Below, piece after piece: positions 10,358-20,800 of a DNA stretch of 64,000 nucleotides (its first letter is position 1; the number at the start of each line of letters is the position of its first letter). The stretch covers positions 372,001 to 436,000 of the forward strand of contig JAMXDE010000038.1 of NCBI GenBank assembly GCA_026770025.1. The letters run 5' to 3'. The notes beneath the pieces are model-generated. The model searched no databases. It was not told where the DNA came from and saw only the letters and a program-made list of their open reading frames with translations. A program made the translations under genes and the position numbers. The stretch comes from Craspedostauros australis. Taxonomy: Eukaryota > Bacillariophyta > Bacillariophyceae > Mastogloiales > Achnanthaceae.

Positions 10358-11464
10358 ATGGCAAGTATCGCATGTACCAACGGCTTGATGTCGACGATTG
10401 CACGCATACGGCTGCGCCCATCTACCACTTGCCATCAAGAATGTGATGGGGAATTGTGGCAGATGGTATACCGCCATCCGAGGCATCGCACGACCAGAAC
10501 CACAGGAAGAAGAGCGGCGTCGTCTTCGGCTGGAAAGAATGAAGATGCAACTCTGCGCTGGGCACGAGAGAATAGTTCCGTTGCCGAGCAGTGTCTGGTT
10601 CCTCCAAGGATCGATCCCGCCGTCCTCTTTCCTGACCTTGTTAACAGCAGAGATGACCAAGGTACCGACGACATGGAATTCGCGTCCTTCGAGGAGTACT
10701 TGTCATGGCGACGATGGATCTTCCCATCGGAAGCCCCAGAAGAACGCGCCGTGGCGCTGGTCAGTCACATTCTATCGGCTCCACTGACGATTGCATCCTT
10801 CCACCAGCGATTTCGTAGTCGTAATAGCAGTGCGCATCTGAACTCAACAACATCCGCTGACAGAAATCTGCGATGGTCATGTCTGGGTGCCAGAGCTGAA
10901 TCGACGATACCGCATCATCTGTGGCAAGAGTTTCTGTTGTGCGGCAGCAGCAGACACGCAGCACACAATGGCGCGCCACGCCTTTGCCTTGATTTCATCG
11001 GACCTGACACGTTCGTGCATCCCAAAGTCAAGCCACACATCGTAGAATGCTCAATTGCGAAGGACGATACTAATGACGACGACGATGGCCATGAGAATGC
11101 GACGGCCAGGATCGAACTACGGTGGACCTACCGCGGTTTCTTTCATGACATTCCCGCGGATAGACGCTCCATTTGGGACGCGCATGTCATACTGAATCCT
11201 GGTTTCGCGCACAACAATCTACGCGAGGGTTGGAAACCCACTCTCGATGCATTGCTTGTGGGCGATGCCATCAAACCCATCTTGATAACGGCCCATTCCG
11301 ATGTGGATGTAGAGCGCGATGCCCAATTGCTGCGAGATACGTACGGTATTCGTGACGTGGAGTACCACGAGAATCCATTCGCCAGCCGCGTCGTGTACGA
11401 AGATCCATTCGATGCATCACATCAGGTGCGTCCCAATCATTACGTCGCGATGATCGTGCCGTGA
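10358..11464 (+). CDS. MSS51 C-terminal-domain-like protein
   Basis: The 368-residue product carries, in its C-terminal half, a pattern like the MSS51 C-terminal domain: 'RLCLDFIGPDTFVHPK', 'DAHVILNPGFAHNNLREGWK' followed by 'PTLDALL', then 'KPILITAHSDVDVERDAQLL'. In fungi MSS51 is a mitochondrial translational activator, but in other lineages the domain is found in zinc-finger MYND and other proteins of unknown role. No MYND finger is visible here. The in-frame GTG at 10280 is not a credible eukaryotic start. The ATG at 10358 begins a stretch free of acidic residues and containing Arg (MASIACTNGLMSTIARIRLR), so mitochondrial import is possible. It starts about 290 bp after the amine oxidase stop, on the same strand. 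Confidence 0.6.
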   Translation: MASIACTNGLMSTIARIRLRPSTTCHQECDGELWQMVYRHPRHRTTRTTGRRAASSSAGKNEDATLRWARENSSVAEQCLVPPRIDPAVLFPDLVNSRDDQGTDDMEFASFEEYLSWRRWIFPSEAPEERAVALVSHILSAPLTIASFHQRFRSRNSSAHLNSTTSADRNLRWSCLGARAESTIPHHLWQEFLLCGSSRHAAHNGAPRLCLDFIGPDTFVHPKVKPHIVECSIAKDDTNDDDDGHENATARIELRWTYRGFFHDIPADRRSIWDAHVILNPGFAHNNLREGWKPTLDALLVGDAIKPILITAHSDVDVERDAQLLRDTYGIRDVEYHENPFASRVVYEDPFDASHQVRPNHYVAMIVP

Positions 11465-11783
11465 ATGCATCGTACTAGCATAACATCATTCAATGCATGA
11501 CGGATGAGATGCAGCATGGCACAGTTGATTATAGTACAGTAGAGCAGAGTAGAGTAGTATGATGTTCCTCTGGAATGACAAGACGGAATGCGCAAGAAAA
11601 TTGGTCTAGATTAGATCGTGAAACGGTTCGTAGTATTCTCTCATTCACGAGTTGGAGTCACTGATTGACATGACGTCAAGGAAAGATTCCGCACAAACAC
11701 GATTCCGAAAAAGAAAAGAGAACAAGAACAAAACAAGGCGAGGCAACACGCACACAAAGATGAGCGCTCAACGAAGGTGACGC
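11465..11783. other. Intergenic, no gene seen
   Basis: Spacer between the MSS51-like gene and MOCOS. An A-rich stretch at about 11706-11740 lies just upstream of the MOCOS start. A repetitive tagag/tagta motif at about 11535-11560 may belong to the 3' region of the upstream gene. Confidence 0.4.
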
Positions 11784-14700
11784 ATGTCGCTGTGGCCACT
11801 GTCATCGTCATCGTTGCTGCTCAATCCACGATCTTTTCAACCACTGCGCACATCACAATCGACTCGACATGCTCTCTCTATTGGTGGAGAGACCAAAGTA
11901 TTTTGCTTCGCCTACCTGAACAGCACATTGTGTCGAATGATGAGCATGGCAAGCAACGCTTTGGAACAAGCTCATGATCATGTCCATTCTCATCAGCTCG
12001 AAGGCGCGCACGGCGAAACTTCCTCCGCGATTCCACGGAGCTTGACAACGGGAGCAATGAGCGATGGGATGTGTCAAGAGATTTCCGTCTCAAGTTCTGC
12101 GCTGTGCATTGTCGAAAGCAACGCATCCAACACGAAAGAACGGATGAACGTGCACTTGGGCAGTTCCCTGCGGCAGCAACAATCTGCAACATCTGAACTG
12201 CAGACTACGGACGTGCTGATGCTCGTCGTCATGGCCATGGGACTTTCCATTGCGGTGTTGCAATGGCGTTGGCGTTGGCGAATACAGCGGATATCCAAAA
12301 CATCACCCGAAGCATGGGCAAGTTCCCGCGGCTTTCCATCCCGACAGTCTCCGTTGGAGTGTATCAAGATGGAGGGTCTCTTCCGACTCCATGAAAGGAT
12401 GATCAATTCTTTCTTTCGAAGGCCCTCCCCAATGCAAGATTCGGAAGCTTGGAGACGAAAGCAGGACTTCTTGCAGCGCAATGGTCATAACTATGGGTAT
12501 GGCGACTCTGCAAAAGGCTTCATCGATGCATGGCGGCACCACGAGTTTCCAACCTTGATCCATCCATTGGGAATCAAAGCATCAGCCACCGAGGCACTTC
12601 ACACCGAACGAGAAGTGTATCTGGACTACGCTGGTGCTGCATTGGTTTCCAAATCGCAGTGGGTCAGCACCCATGACATCTTTCTTCCTGATCCCCGTCA
12701 TCGTCATCATCAGATTCTTGCCAATCCGCATTCCACTGGCCCTGCCGCGTCCCGCACGTCGGTCATGATTGAACAGGCCAAGCAAGACGTCCTTCGGTTT
12801 CTCAACGCGACGCCTGGCAAGCACGCGTATTTGCGCAACGACAATCCGACGGCGAATGATGCGGATCACCATTCGGGCTACGATGTGATTTTCACGAGTG
12901 GGACGACCGACGCTCTGCGGTTGATTGCGGAACGCTTTCGATGGAATCGCTCTTCAACGTTTATGTATGCGCAGAATTCACACACGTCCGTCGTTGGAAT
13001 GAGAGGATCGGCAATCGCACACGGTGCGCGGTATGAATGCGTGCCGATGGGTCAGATTGCGGCGTCCATGTCACGCATCGACGAACCGGAGCAACATGCT
13101 CATCAGGGTACAAGTCGCGAAGACGGGCAGCCTAAAAACAGCGACAGTGACACAACGCCTCACTTGGTTGCAGTACCATTGGAATGCAACTTTGGGAGCG
13201 GCGCAATTCCGGATCTTGCCCAGATGAAAGAGCAGCGATGCAGGGCGAGGCGCAACGATTCCTCACGTTGGGCCATTTTGCTGGATGTCGCCAAGGCAGC
13301 TGCAACCTCGCCAATCCATCTGCGAGAGCTGGATCCAGATTTTGCGTGCTTATCTTTCTACAAGCTGTTCGGTGCACCCACAGGATTGGGAGCATTGCTA
13401 ATCAAGAAAGGATCGGAGCGAATGTTGCAAACTGAAAGTAGCTACTTTGGCGGAGGCTCCGTAGACATGGTTCTCGCCAATCAGAACTACGTCGTGCCGC
13501 GTCCCATCCAATCCTCGATGACGAACGGCACATGCCATTTTCATGGCATTGCGTCATTGCAATTCGGATTCGAAGAGATTCGCAGGTTGGGAGGTATGGA
13601 ATGCGTCGCCAGCCACGTTCAATCGTTGTCCAACGAATTTGCGAAGAGGCTGCGGGCTTTGAGACATGGATCGGACGTTGCCGTCGTTCAGCTGTACGGC
13701 GAATGGGAATCCAGCAACGAGACATGCGCAGGATCATCGATCGTCACATTCAACGTGCGCAGAAGCGACGGTTCCTTCGTGGGCTACAACGAAGTCGCAA
13801 AGTTGGCCCAACTGCAGAATCCACCGATTCAGTTTCGCACGGGTTGCTTCTGCAACGCCGGCGCCTGCCAAGCGGCGTTGGAATGGACGGATGACGAGCT
13901 CATCGCGAATCATCAGGTCAATGGACACGTCTGCGGTGACCACATGGATCTCATCCATGCACGTCCCACAGGTGCGATTCGTGTCAGCTTTGGCAAGGAC
14001 AGTCTGTGGGAAGACATGGATGCGCTCGTGGAGTTCTTGCGACGCCATTTCGTGGACGACATGCCAGCGTTGGCGCAAGCGCCATCCCGTGCACTTGCAC
14101 CGCAGATAGCAACGATCCGCAAGCTCTACATCTTCCCAATCAAGAGTTGCGCGTCGCAACGTGTGTCACGCTGGCAAGTCTCCCAACCATCCGGCAGGCT
14201 GTTGTACGACCGCGAATTCGCGTTCGTGGATACAGCTGGGATTGCCATGCGCCTGCAACGATATCCGAAGATGGCATTGATACAACCGAGAATCGACCTG
14301 CGAACAATGACGATGACCCTGTCCGCTCCGGGCATGCGAGATGTGGCCGTCGATCTGCGATCGTCTCAGACGCAGCTGGACGCGGTGTCCGAGCAAGTCG
14401 TCAGCGTCTGTGGAAACAAATGCAGCGGGAGAGCTTGGGGCACAGTCGAAGTCAGTCGATGGATCACCGAATTCCTCGGCGTCCCGTGTTTCTTGGCGCG
14501 ATATGGCATGCAGAAGCAACCTCTGCAGCAACTCACAAGAGATGCGACTGTCGCATTTGCGAACGAGCAACCGATCCTGCTTTTGACGGAGAATGCCGTT
14601 TCCACGCTCAACCAGGTTCTTGCTGACCAAGGGCAGAGCGGCGTTGACTCCAAACAATTCAGAGGCAATATCGTTGTGGGCATAGACAATCCCAACACCA

Positions 14701-15068
14701 ACACCAGCATTCAAACAGAAGAAGATTCATGGAGGCGAATCGAAGTCAGGAATCGAACGCAGCCGTCATTAACAACCGCAACAACAGTGGCAGGAGGAAC
14801 AGCAGCAGCATTGGTATCCAGCAAGCTTCAGTTCGATGTGGTTGGCGAATGCGCACGATGCGCCATGGTGGACTACGATCCCGTCACTGGGCGGAGAGGC
14901 AGGACTTTGCGTGCCTTGGCCAAGTACCGCAGACGCAATGGGCAGATCACGTTCGGCCTGTTCCTGCGAACGCGCAGCTGTGACAGCTCCCAGGCAGCAC
15001 ACAGGTGGATTGAAGAAGGCGATGGCTTGGTTTGCCACAGCGATCATTCGCCCGCAACAGAAAGATAG
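11784..15068 (+). CDS. MOCOS: Molybdenum cofactor sulfurase
   Basis: The enzyme transfers sulfur from L-cysteine to Mo cofactor to activate xanthine dehydrogenase and aldehyde oxidase. The 1094-residue product has the two-part family architecture. The first part is a class-V aminotransferase (NifS-like) region from about residue 275 (VYLDYAGAALVSKSQ), with NPHSTGPAASR, FTSGTTDALRL, the probable PLP lysine in SFYKLFGAPTG (about residue 526) and the persulfide cysteine motif RTGCFCNAGAC (about residue 686). The second part is a MOSC-N beta barrel plus MOSC domain from about 778 (IRKLYIFPIKSCASQRV) to the end. Family members are usually about 800-890 residues. The extra length is an N-terminal extension of about 270 residues with one hydrophobic segment (about 141-158, VLMLVVMAMGLSIAVLQW). 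A later Met could be the real start; the first ATG was kept because the frame is open and no splice signal argues against it. Confidence 0.88.
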   Translation: MSLWPLSSSSLLLNPRSFQPLRTSQSTRHALSIGGETKVFCFAYLNSTLCRMMSMASNALEQAHDHVHSHQLEGAHGETSSAIPRSLTTGAMSDGMCQEISVSSSALCIVESNASNTKERMNVHLGSSLRQQQSATSELQTTDVLMLVVMAMGLSIAVLQWRWRWRIQRISKTSPEAWASSRGFPSRQSPLECIKMEGLFRLHERMINSFFRRPSPMQDSEAWRRKQDFLQRNGHNYGYGDSAKGFIDAWRHHEFPTLIHPLGIKASATEALHTEREVYLDYAGAALVSKSQWVSTHDIFLPDPRHRHHQILANPHSTGPAASRTSVMIEQAKQDVLRFLNATPGKHAYLRNDNPTANDADHHSGYDVIFTSGTTDALRLIAERFRWNRSSTFMYAQNSHTSVVGMRGSAIAHGARYECVPMGQIAASMSRIDEPEQHAHQGTSREDGQPKNSDSDTTPHLVAVPLECNFGSGAIPDLAQMKEQRCRARRNDSSRWAILLDVAKAAATSPIHLRELDPDFACLSFYKLFGAPTGLGALLIKKGSERMLQTESSYFGGGSVDMVLANQNYVVPRPIQSSMTNGTCHFHGIASLQFGFEEIRRLGGMECVASHVQSLSNEFAKRLRALRHGSDVAVVQLYGEWESSNETCAGSSIVTFNVRRSDGSFVGYNEVAKLAQLQNPPIQFRTGCFCNAGACQAALEWTDDELIANHQVNGHVCGDHMDLIHARPTGAIRVSFGKDSLWEDMDALVEFLRRHFVDDMPALAQAPSRALAPQIATIRKLYIFPIKSCASQRVSRWQVSQPSGRLLYDREFAFVDTAGIAMRLQRYPKMALIQPRIDLRTMTMTLSAPGMRDVAVDLRSSQTQLDAVSEQVVSVCGNKCSGRAWGTVEVSRWITEFLGVPCFLARYGMQKQPLQQLTRDATVAFANEQPILLLTENAVSTLNQVLADQGQSGVDSKQFRGNIVVGIDNPNTNTSIQTEEDSWRRIEVRNRTQPSLTTATTVAGGTAAALVSSKLQFDVVGECARCAMVDYDPVTGRRGRTLRALAKYRRRNGQITFGLFLRTRSCDSSQAAHRWIEEGDGLVCHSDHSPATER

Positions 15069-15475
15069 AGTAGAATGTGACGCACTCTCCAGTGAGTACA
15101 ATTTTAGCAATAATAATAGAATGCAAATAGGATAGGGCAGAACAGAGTGGACTGGTCGCACGAGCTATGCACACCAAACAGAGCGCGCTGATCAGTCGAA
15201 TGGAATGCGAACTCCAACGTCGCGGCCATTCGTGGTTCGACTCATTGGACCAACAGTGTCAAAGAAAGAGAATCGACGGAGTTGCCATCTCCTCGCAACT
15301 CCCATGTGTTCTGTTTCGTTCGTGATGGGGTGCGACGAGAGGGAATCATCATCGGTGCGACCTTCCCACCAAGTCACCGCACGTTGTTCCAAAATAGCTT
15401 CCATCGTTGCCGCACCATACCATTCTATCAAGGAAGCACACCGATTCCTGAGAAAGCACGCTGAATGCGACAACC
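15069..15475. other. Intergenic, no gene seen
   Basis: Spacer between MOCOS and the first LRR/F-box-like paralogue. Short overlapping frames on both strands have no recognisable motif. Confidence 0.4.
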
Positions 15476-17110
15476 ATGTCCATCACTCAGACGGAAGCGA
15501 TAACAGCAGCAACAGCAGCAATGGCAACAGCGGCAACTTCAGCACCAGCAACGCTGACTCATGATAGAGGGCCTAGAACGATGACAGGACTGGAGGGGAT
15601 CCGGCGATTCGGTGTTCCACCTACGCGTGCGTGGAGTCATCCAAGCAACACATGCGTGACGTGCCGATTGGATCTCTTGCCAACCGATTCTATGGACATC
15701 ATCCTTTCATTTTTGTGCCAGCCAGATCACGCAGCGATCGAGACCATCAGCGCAAACCTTTACCATACGGTTTCCGTATCATCGACGTTGCGGATGACGA
15801 CACAGCTCGTCGTCGGCGAGATCGATGGTCTGCTGCGTCGGCATAGGCAGCTCAACACGCTGCATCTGCAAGGAGCGGCGAGGGCGGGCGATGAGATTGT
15901 GGACAAGATCAACAAAGCCCCATGCTCCAACATGTTGGAGGACCTCAGCTTGGGCGGCAGCACGTTGTCGTACTGGTGTCTCACTTCGCTGTGCCTGCCC
16001 AATCTTCACACGCTGGAGCTGAAGGGCGGATCCATCCGCATGTCCATCGCGGATCTGATCCGTGATTCTTGCGGTTCGCTGAGGCGGTTGCGGATCAGAC
16101 AGTCATCCGCATTGCGCGATGGCACGATCCACGACATATCGTCCATTTCACGACCAAAGCTGGAGGAGCTTTGCATCAAACATTGCGCCCGACTGTGCAC
16201 CCCAACCATTCGATTCGATGAGCTGCGCCGGCTTGCGTTGGTGGGAGGTTTTGGATTGGTACGGTTCCCGGAATTCCAGTGCCCGAAGCTACAATGCTTG
16301 GATCTTTCATTTTGCGTCAAGCTCTCGTCGAAGGCGTTGGCACAGGTCCTGTTGACTGTGCCCGAACTCGAAACGTTGAAGCTGGTGAAGTGCTCCAGTT
16401 TGCAGTCCCTTGACTTACATGGATCGAAGGTCAGGCACGTGGACCTCACTTGCTGCGATGGGCTGAAAGAAGCCCACATAGCAAGCGAATCGATGAGGAG
16501 CATCATTGTAAGTATATTCAAGCTGAACCAAGCCGGGCGTATGTGCTATTATATGTAATGTGTGTGTGCTGAATTTTCATTTGAAAGATCAGACACAAGG
16601 ATGCCATCCATCCACAGCTCCATGCAGCAAATAATCAATCATCCATCTGTGCGTATGAATTGCATCTCACGCTGCCTTTTCTGCCACAATTCCTGATTCA
16701 CTGTCGACTACTATCATATGATACGTATGGCATAATCGATATGCCCTGCTTAATCGCAATCCAATCAACGTCTACACACGCCAACGCATCCACACTCGCA
16801 GACGACCTGGTGCATGTGCCTCGAAACGCTGGTGATTCGAGATGCGGCGTCGTTGCAAAAGCTGAATCTATCATGCCTGCACCGGCTCCATACTTTGGAG
16901 GTGGATGCTGTCAATTTACAAGAATTGAACCTCAGCGGATGTTCCGGATTGCAGCAGGTCGATGTGCGCTGCCCTGATCTGAACAAGATCCGAACGACAC
17001 AAACGAGAATGGTGGCCCTGCGACATTGCCGAGGGGTGCGACGGGCGATGGTGCACCAATGGTTGCCACCGAGTCAGTTGGAGGCTGGAACTATGATGCA
17101 TCCATCTTGA
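15476..17110 (+). CDS. LRR/F-box-like protein, paralogue 1 (2 exons)
   Basis: Exon 1 is 15476-16507 and exon 2 is 16802-17110. The intron, 16508-16801 (294 bp, GTAAGT...GCAG), is phase 0. The product is 446 residues. Residues about 60-100 (LDLLPTDSMDIILSFL) look like an F-box. They are followed by irregular AMN1/FBXL-type leucine-rich repeats with the Cys-containing consensus 'L..LDLSFCVKLSSKAL', 'LETLKLVKCSSL', 'LQELNLSGCSGL'. Such proteins usually select substrates for SCF ubiquitin ligases. The paralogue at 23172-25129 has the same order, very similar motifs (LSLGGSTLSYWCLTSL versus LSLRGCVFTYWCSHTL) and a phase-0 intron at the same place. The F-box itself is weak, so LRR protein is the safe call. 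Without the splice the first frame would end in unrelated residues at 16558. Confidence 0.72.
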
Positions 17111-17578
17111 CATGAACTTGCATTGGAGATCAGTGCGAGTTGAGCACGATGATGCCGTTCATCGTGTCACTCTTGTTGTGCGTTTGCGTAGCATCGCAGC
17201 CTACATTTGGAGTTTAGCTTGATTTGAATAAATATAAATAACTTGTATTTTACCGCATCATCCAACGATTTCTTCGCGAGAGCAACTGTTGTGTTTCTCC
17301 TTCCGTGTTGGGAGGAATTGGTGTCAGAATCATCACGCAATCCTGTTCTTTCTGGTGGTGTTGTTCTCGTTTCCACGTTTGGCAAATCTGAGTATTGTTC
17401 GAGGCTGTGGTGCGAACCTGTTGATCACAACAGTTACGACAGTTGATTGGTTGGTTGGTTGATCGGACCATTCATCGATTCAGCTGTTTGTTTGTTCATT
17501 CATTCTCGATTTCCCAAGGTTAACCCATTCCCAACTCGTACCTATTGTATTAGAATACATTATACCAGCCACCCAGCC
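17111..17578. other. Intergenic 3' flank of LRR/F-box paralogue 1
   Basis: No gene seen. It contains a ttggttggttgg run at about 17443-17461. The stretch ends at the 5-bp target site duplicated by element A. Confidence 0.4.
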
Positions 17579-17583
17579 AACAC
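17579..17583. repeat. Target-site duplication of element A, left copy
   Basis: The pentamer aacac directly abuts the left LTR. The same pentamer follows the right LTR at 23005-23009. Five bp is the usual Copia integrase spacing. Confidence 0.85.
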
Positions 17584-17873
17584 TGTTGTAACAACAGCGC
17601 TCTCGCCGGTCTCTACCCGGCTTTGAGCCGAAGGACAGTTCCAGACGATGTTACTGTGTGATTGTATGGGTGGTAAATCAGATAGTTACAATTGATTTTT
17701 ATGGTGTTTGTTTGCTCTCTCTCTCTTTGTTGTTGTTTGCTGTTGCTGTGATCTTATCGCTGACTTGGCGCAGCGATTGTGTGGTCTCGGTTGGTTTTCC
17801 TTGCCTGGTCTGGTCTTCGTCGGGATGCTCCGAAACCACAGGTAGACCGGGAATGTAGGTGTCTTCCCCAACA
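17584..17873 (-). repeat. Element A 3' LTR
   Basis: 290 bp, read as identical to 22715-23004. The element is minus-strand, so this left copy is the 3' LTR. The first 175 bp in element orientation (17873-17699) are also coding: the polyprotein frame continues into the LTR and stops at 17701-17699. Confidence 0.92.
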
Positions 17874-20800
17874 CACTCCTTTGATCCCACCAAGGCTTCC
17901 TTGTATGACTTGACCTTGGTGGTATCACCAACATGGTGGTTGAGGATGATATCCCGGAACATTCTGAATTTGGTCCCTTGCAATGGCTTTGTGAAGAAAT
18001 CTCCGAGCATGTCATCAGTGGGACAGTACTCGACGGTGATGTCTCCTTTTTCAATTCGGTCTGTGGCAAAGAAAAACCGCATGCTGATGTGACGAGTTCG
18101 TTTGCTGCTTGAACCCCGACCATTTTGTTCCAGGAGCATTGCGCTCTGGTTGTCCTGATAGATGGTCGTGGGACCAAGGTCGACACCTTGCTCCTGTAGG
18201 AAATAGCGTGCCCATAACACCTGCGGCATGACGTCGTCGACTGCCACAAGTTCGGCTTCTGTGGAGCTCCTGGTGTTCAGTTTTTGTTTGGATGATGTGG
18301 CGTATATCACACCTCCTCCTGCGGACAGACATGCTCCTGTGTGGCTGCGCATGTTGTCATGGACACCGAATGATCCGTCAACCCACCATCTGATGTCCTT
18401 GAGCGCCGACCCACCGAGCGCAAGTGTTAGGTTGCGTGTTCCGCGCAGGTATTTGACAACACGGGCGAGTTTCTTGTAGTCGTCAGTGTCAGGGGATTTG
18501 ACCCTAGTACATAGAAAAGACACTGCGGTTTGGATGTCTGGTCTCGCTCGCTTGCAGAGGAATAGCAGTTTTGCGATGTTGTGATGAAACATGTCGGCAG
18601 TGTCACTGTCTAGCTTGGTCGGACTGTCCTCATTGATGTTGAATAAGTGATTCGCAGCTGGAGTTGCTGCTATGCCCGACATGTCCCCAGGCACTCCTTC
18701 AATGATGCCATCGATGTATTCGGCCATGTCGATGATGATTTTGTTTGGCGTAGAGTAGTCGAGTCGCATCCCCAAGTATTCGTGTACCTTGCCTCGAGTG
18801 ACTGTTAGCGGTGTTCTCTGTCCATATGCTTTGTTCAACATACCGATAACATCACTCACGACATGCTCATCCACATGTGATATTTTCAGATCGTCCACAT
18901 GCCATACCACTGTGCACTGTTTACCGTTCACAACCTTGTTCGCGATGCACCAGTCATATGGGTTAATAGTGAACCCGTCCTCCTCCAGCGTTGTGGTGAG
19001 GTGTTTCCACCAGCATAGAGCTGCCTTGAGTGTACCGTAGAGTGCCCTTGTGAGCTTGACGTATATAGCCGATTGTCCACGTTTCTTGTGGATGTACTCA
19101 TCATACACGTCTGGGGCGATTTTCCCCAGGATTTCAGCCATTCTTCCCTCGATGAGAACGTGCACAACATCGTCATCGTCGAATTTTGCGTGCAGAAATG
19201 CGCCTGGCACATCAACGGTTGCGACATCACGATTTTCTTGTGCATCAATAACACAAGTGAACATGAGTCCCAACAGTGATACTGTGGGCGAGCTCGTCTC
19301 ATCTTTTGTCATGTATAGACGCTGCTTGCGCCCATCAGCACATCCACGACCCTTGATAATCCCACTCCTTTTCTCTTTCAAATACATGAGATATCGCAGT
19401 GCCTTCCTTCGCTCGTCATGAGTGAGCTGATGCCAGTGCTTGGGCTCAAAGCCCTCCATATCATGGACCTGTTGGAGTTCTCTGCTGATTGCTTCTTCGC
19501 CTCGCTCATGGAATTGTTTCAGTCCTTGTTTCCAGTTCATCTGCTCTGTAACAAAAGTGCATGCCGATGTCTCATTTTCCGGTATTCCGTTGTTCGGTGC
19601 ACCCAACTGTATCATCGTGGCGTGTGCTCCATCCCGTCCTGTATGGTGTAGCTTGTAGTAGTCCACTCGTGGACCGCGTCTTGTACGCATGCGATTGTTG
19701 TTTGTGTTGGAGTGTTGTTCTTCTGTTGGAGTGTTGTCTCGGTTCCCACGTTCATTTCCGACGATTGGGGTTGGGGTGATGAGTGTGTTGTTATCGCGTG
19801 AGTCGGCGGCGATATCGATATCGTCATCTTCTTCGTCGGCGATCACATCGCAATTATGATCGGTTGTTTCGCTGGAGACACTGTCATCTGTCTTGCTTCC
19901 ACCATCGTCATAGTCGTCGCCGTCATGGTTGCTGCAGTCGTCATGGTTGTTGTCATCATCATCATCATCGTCATCACCATCATCGCGATCATCTTCATCA
20001 TTGCCATCATCACTGGTATCATCCATCTCGTCATCCAGTGATTCGTCGCTTGCACTTGATGCATTGTCTTCGTCTTCATTGTGGCCTGCATCGTTGCTGC
20101 CGGTGTCGGGGTATAGTTCGATACCATGACTGGTGGTAAAATGGAGGTTCTTCTCGGATTTGGCTGCCTTGGCCAGTGCATGTACGTGGTCTATCACTGA
20201 TTGTGGCATGGGGATCTCTGTCCAGCTGCGGCGATGAATGCAGCGTCCGGTAGTCAGGCTGTAGAAGACGTAGCCACCTTGGATGTTGCCGGATGGTCGC
20301 AGAGCGATTGCTCCAACGGTGCGTGGTTGCATGGAGTTATCGTGCTGTTCATGTGTTTGCGCGTAGCTGCCGAATTCGATTCTGCAGTGCGCGTTGTAAT
20401 CGAGCTTTCTCCCGACCACAATTTCTGCTGGGCTCATGCGCTTTGATACGCCATCAGGATGTGGGAACATATTCATCCAGTAGACTGAATGATACACCAT
20501 TTCAATGATGAGCGATGGTGGGTACGCCTTGAATGGTAGAGCATGGTATGTAGATCGAGTGCGCTCCTTGATTGTTCGAATATAGCGCTCGACTTCCGGC
20601 ACGTGTTCATCACGAGAGGTCACGTTGATGCTCACACCAACCTCAGACATGTCACCACGGAGCGAGCTGAACTGGTTGTCAGTCAGCATGATACCAACCC
20701 TGAACCCTCGTTGCTTGTACAGCTGAATGATGTTCCTGAACTGCTTCACGAGCGTTGCATTCGACTCGGAGTTGAGCTTGACGACGGTTCCGAACTTGAG

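Noticed and set aside
19783-20181. His/Arg-rich and Met/Thr-rich frames antisense to element A
   Set aside because: They arise from the GAT/GAC repeat encoding the Asp-rich hinge of the polyprotein.
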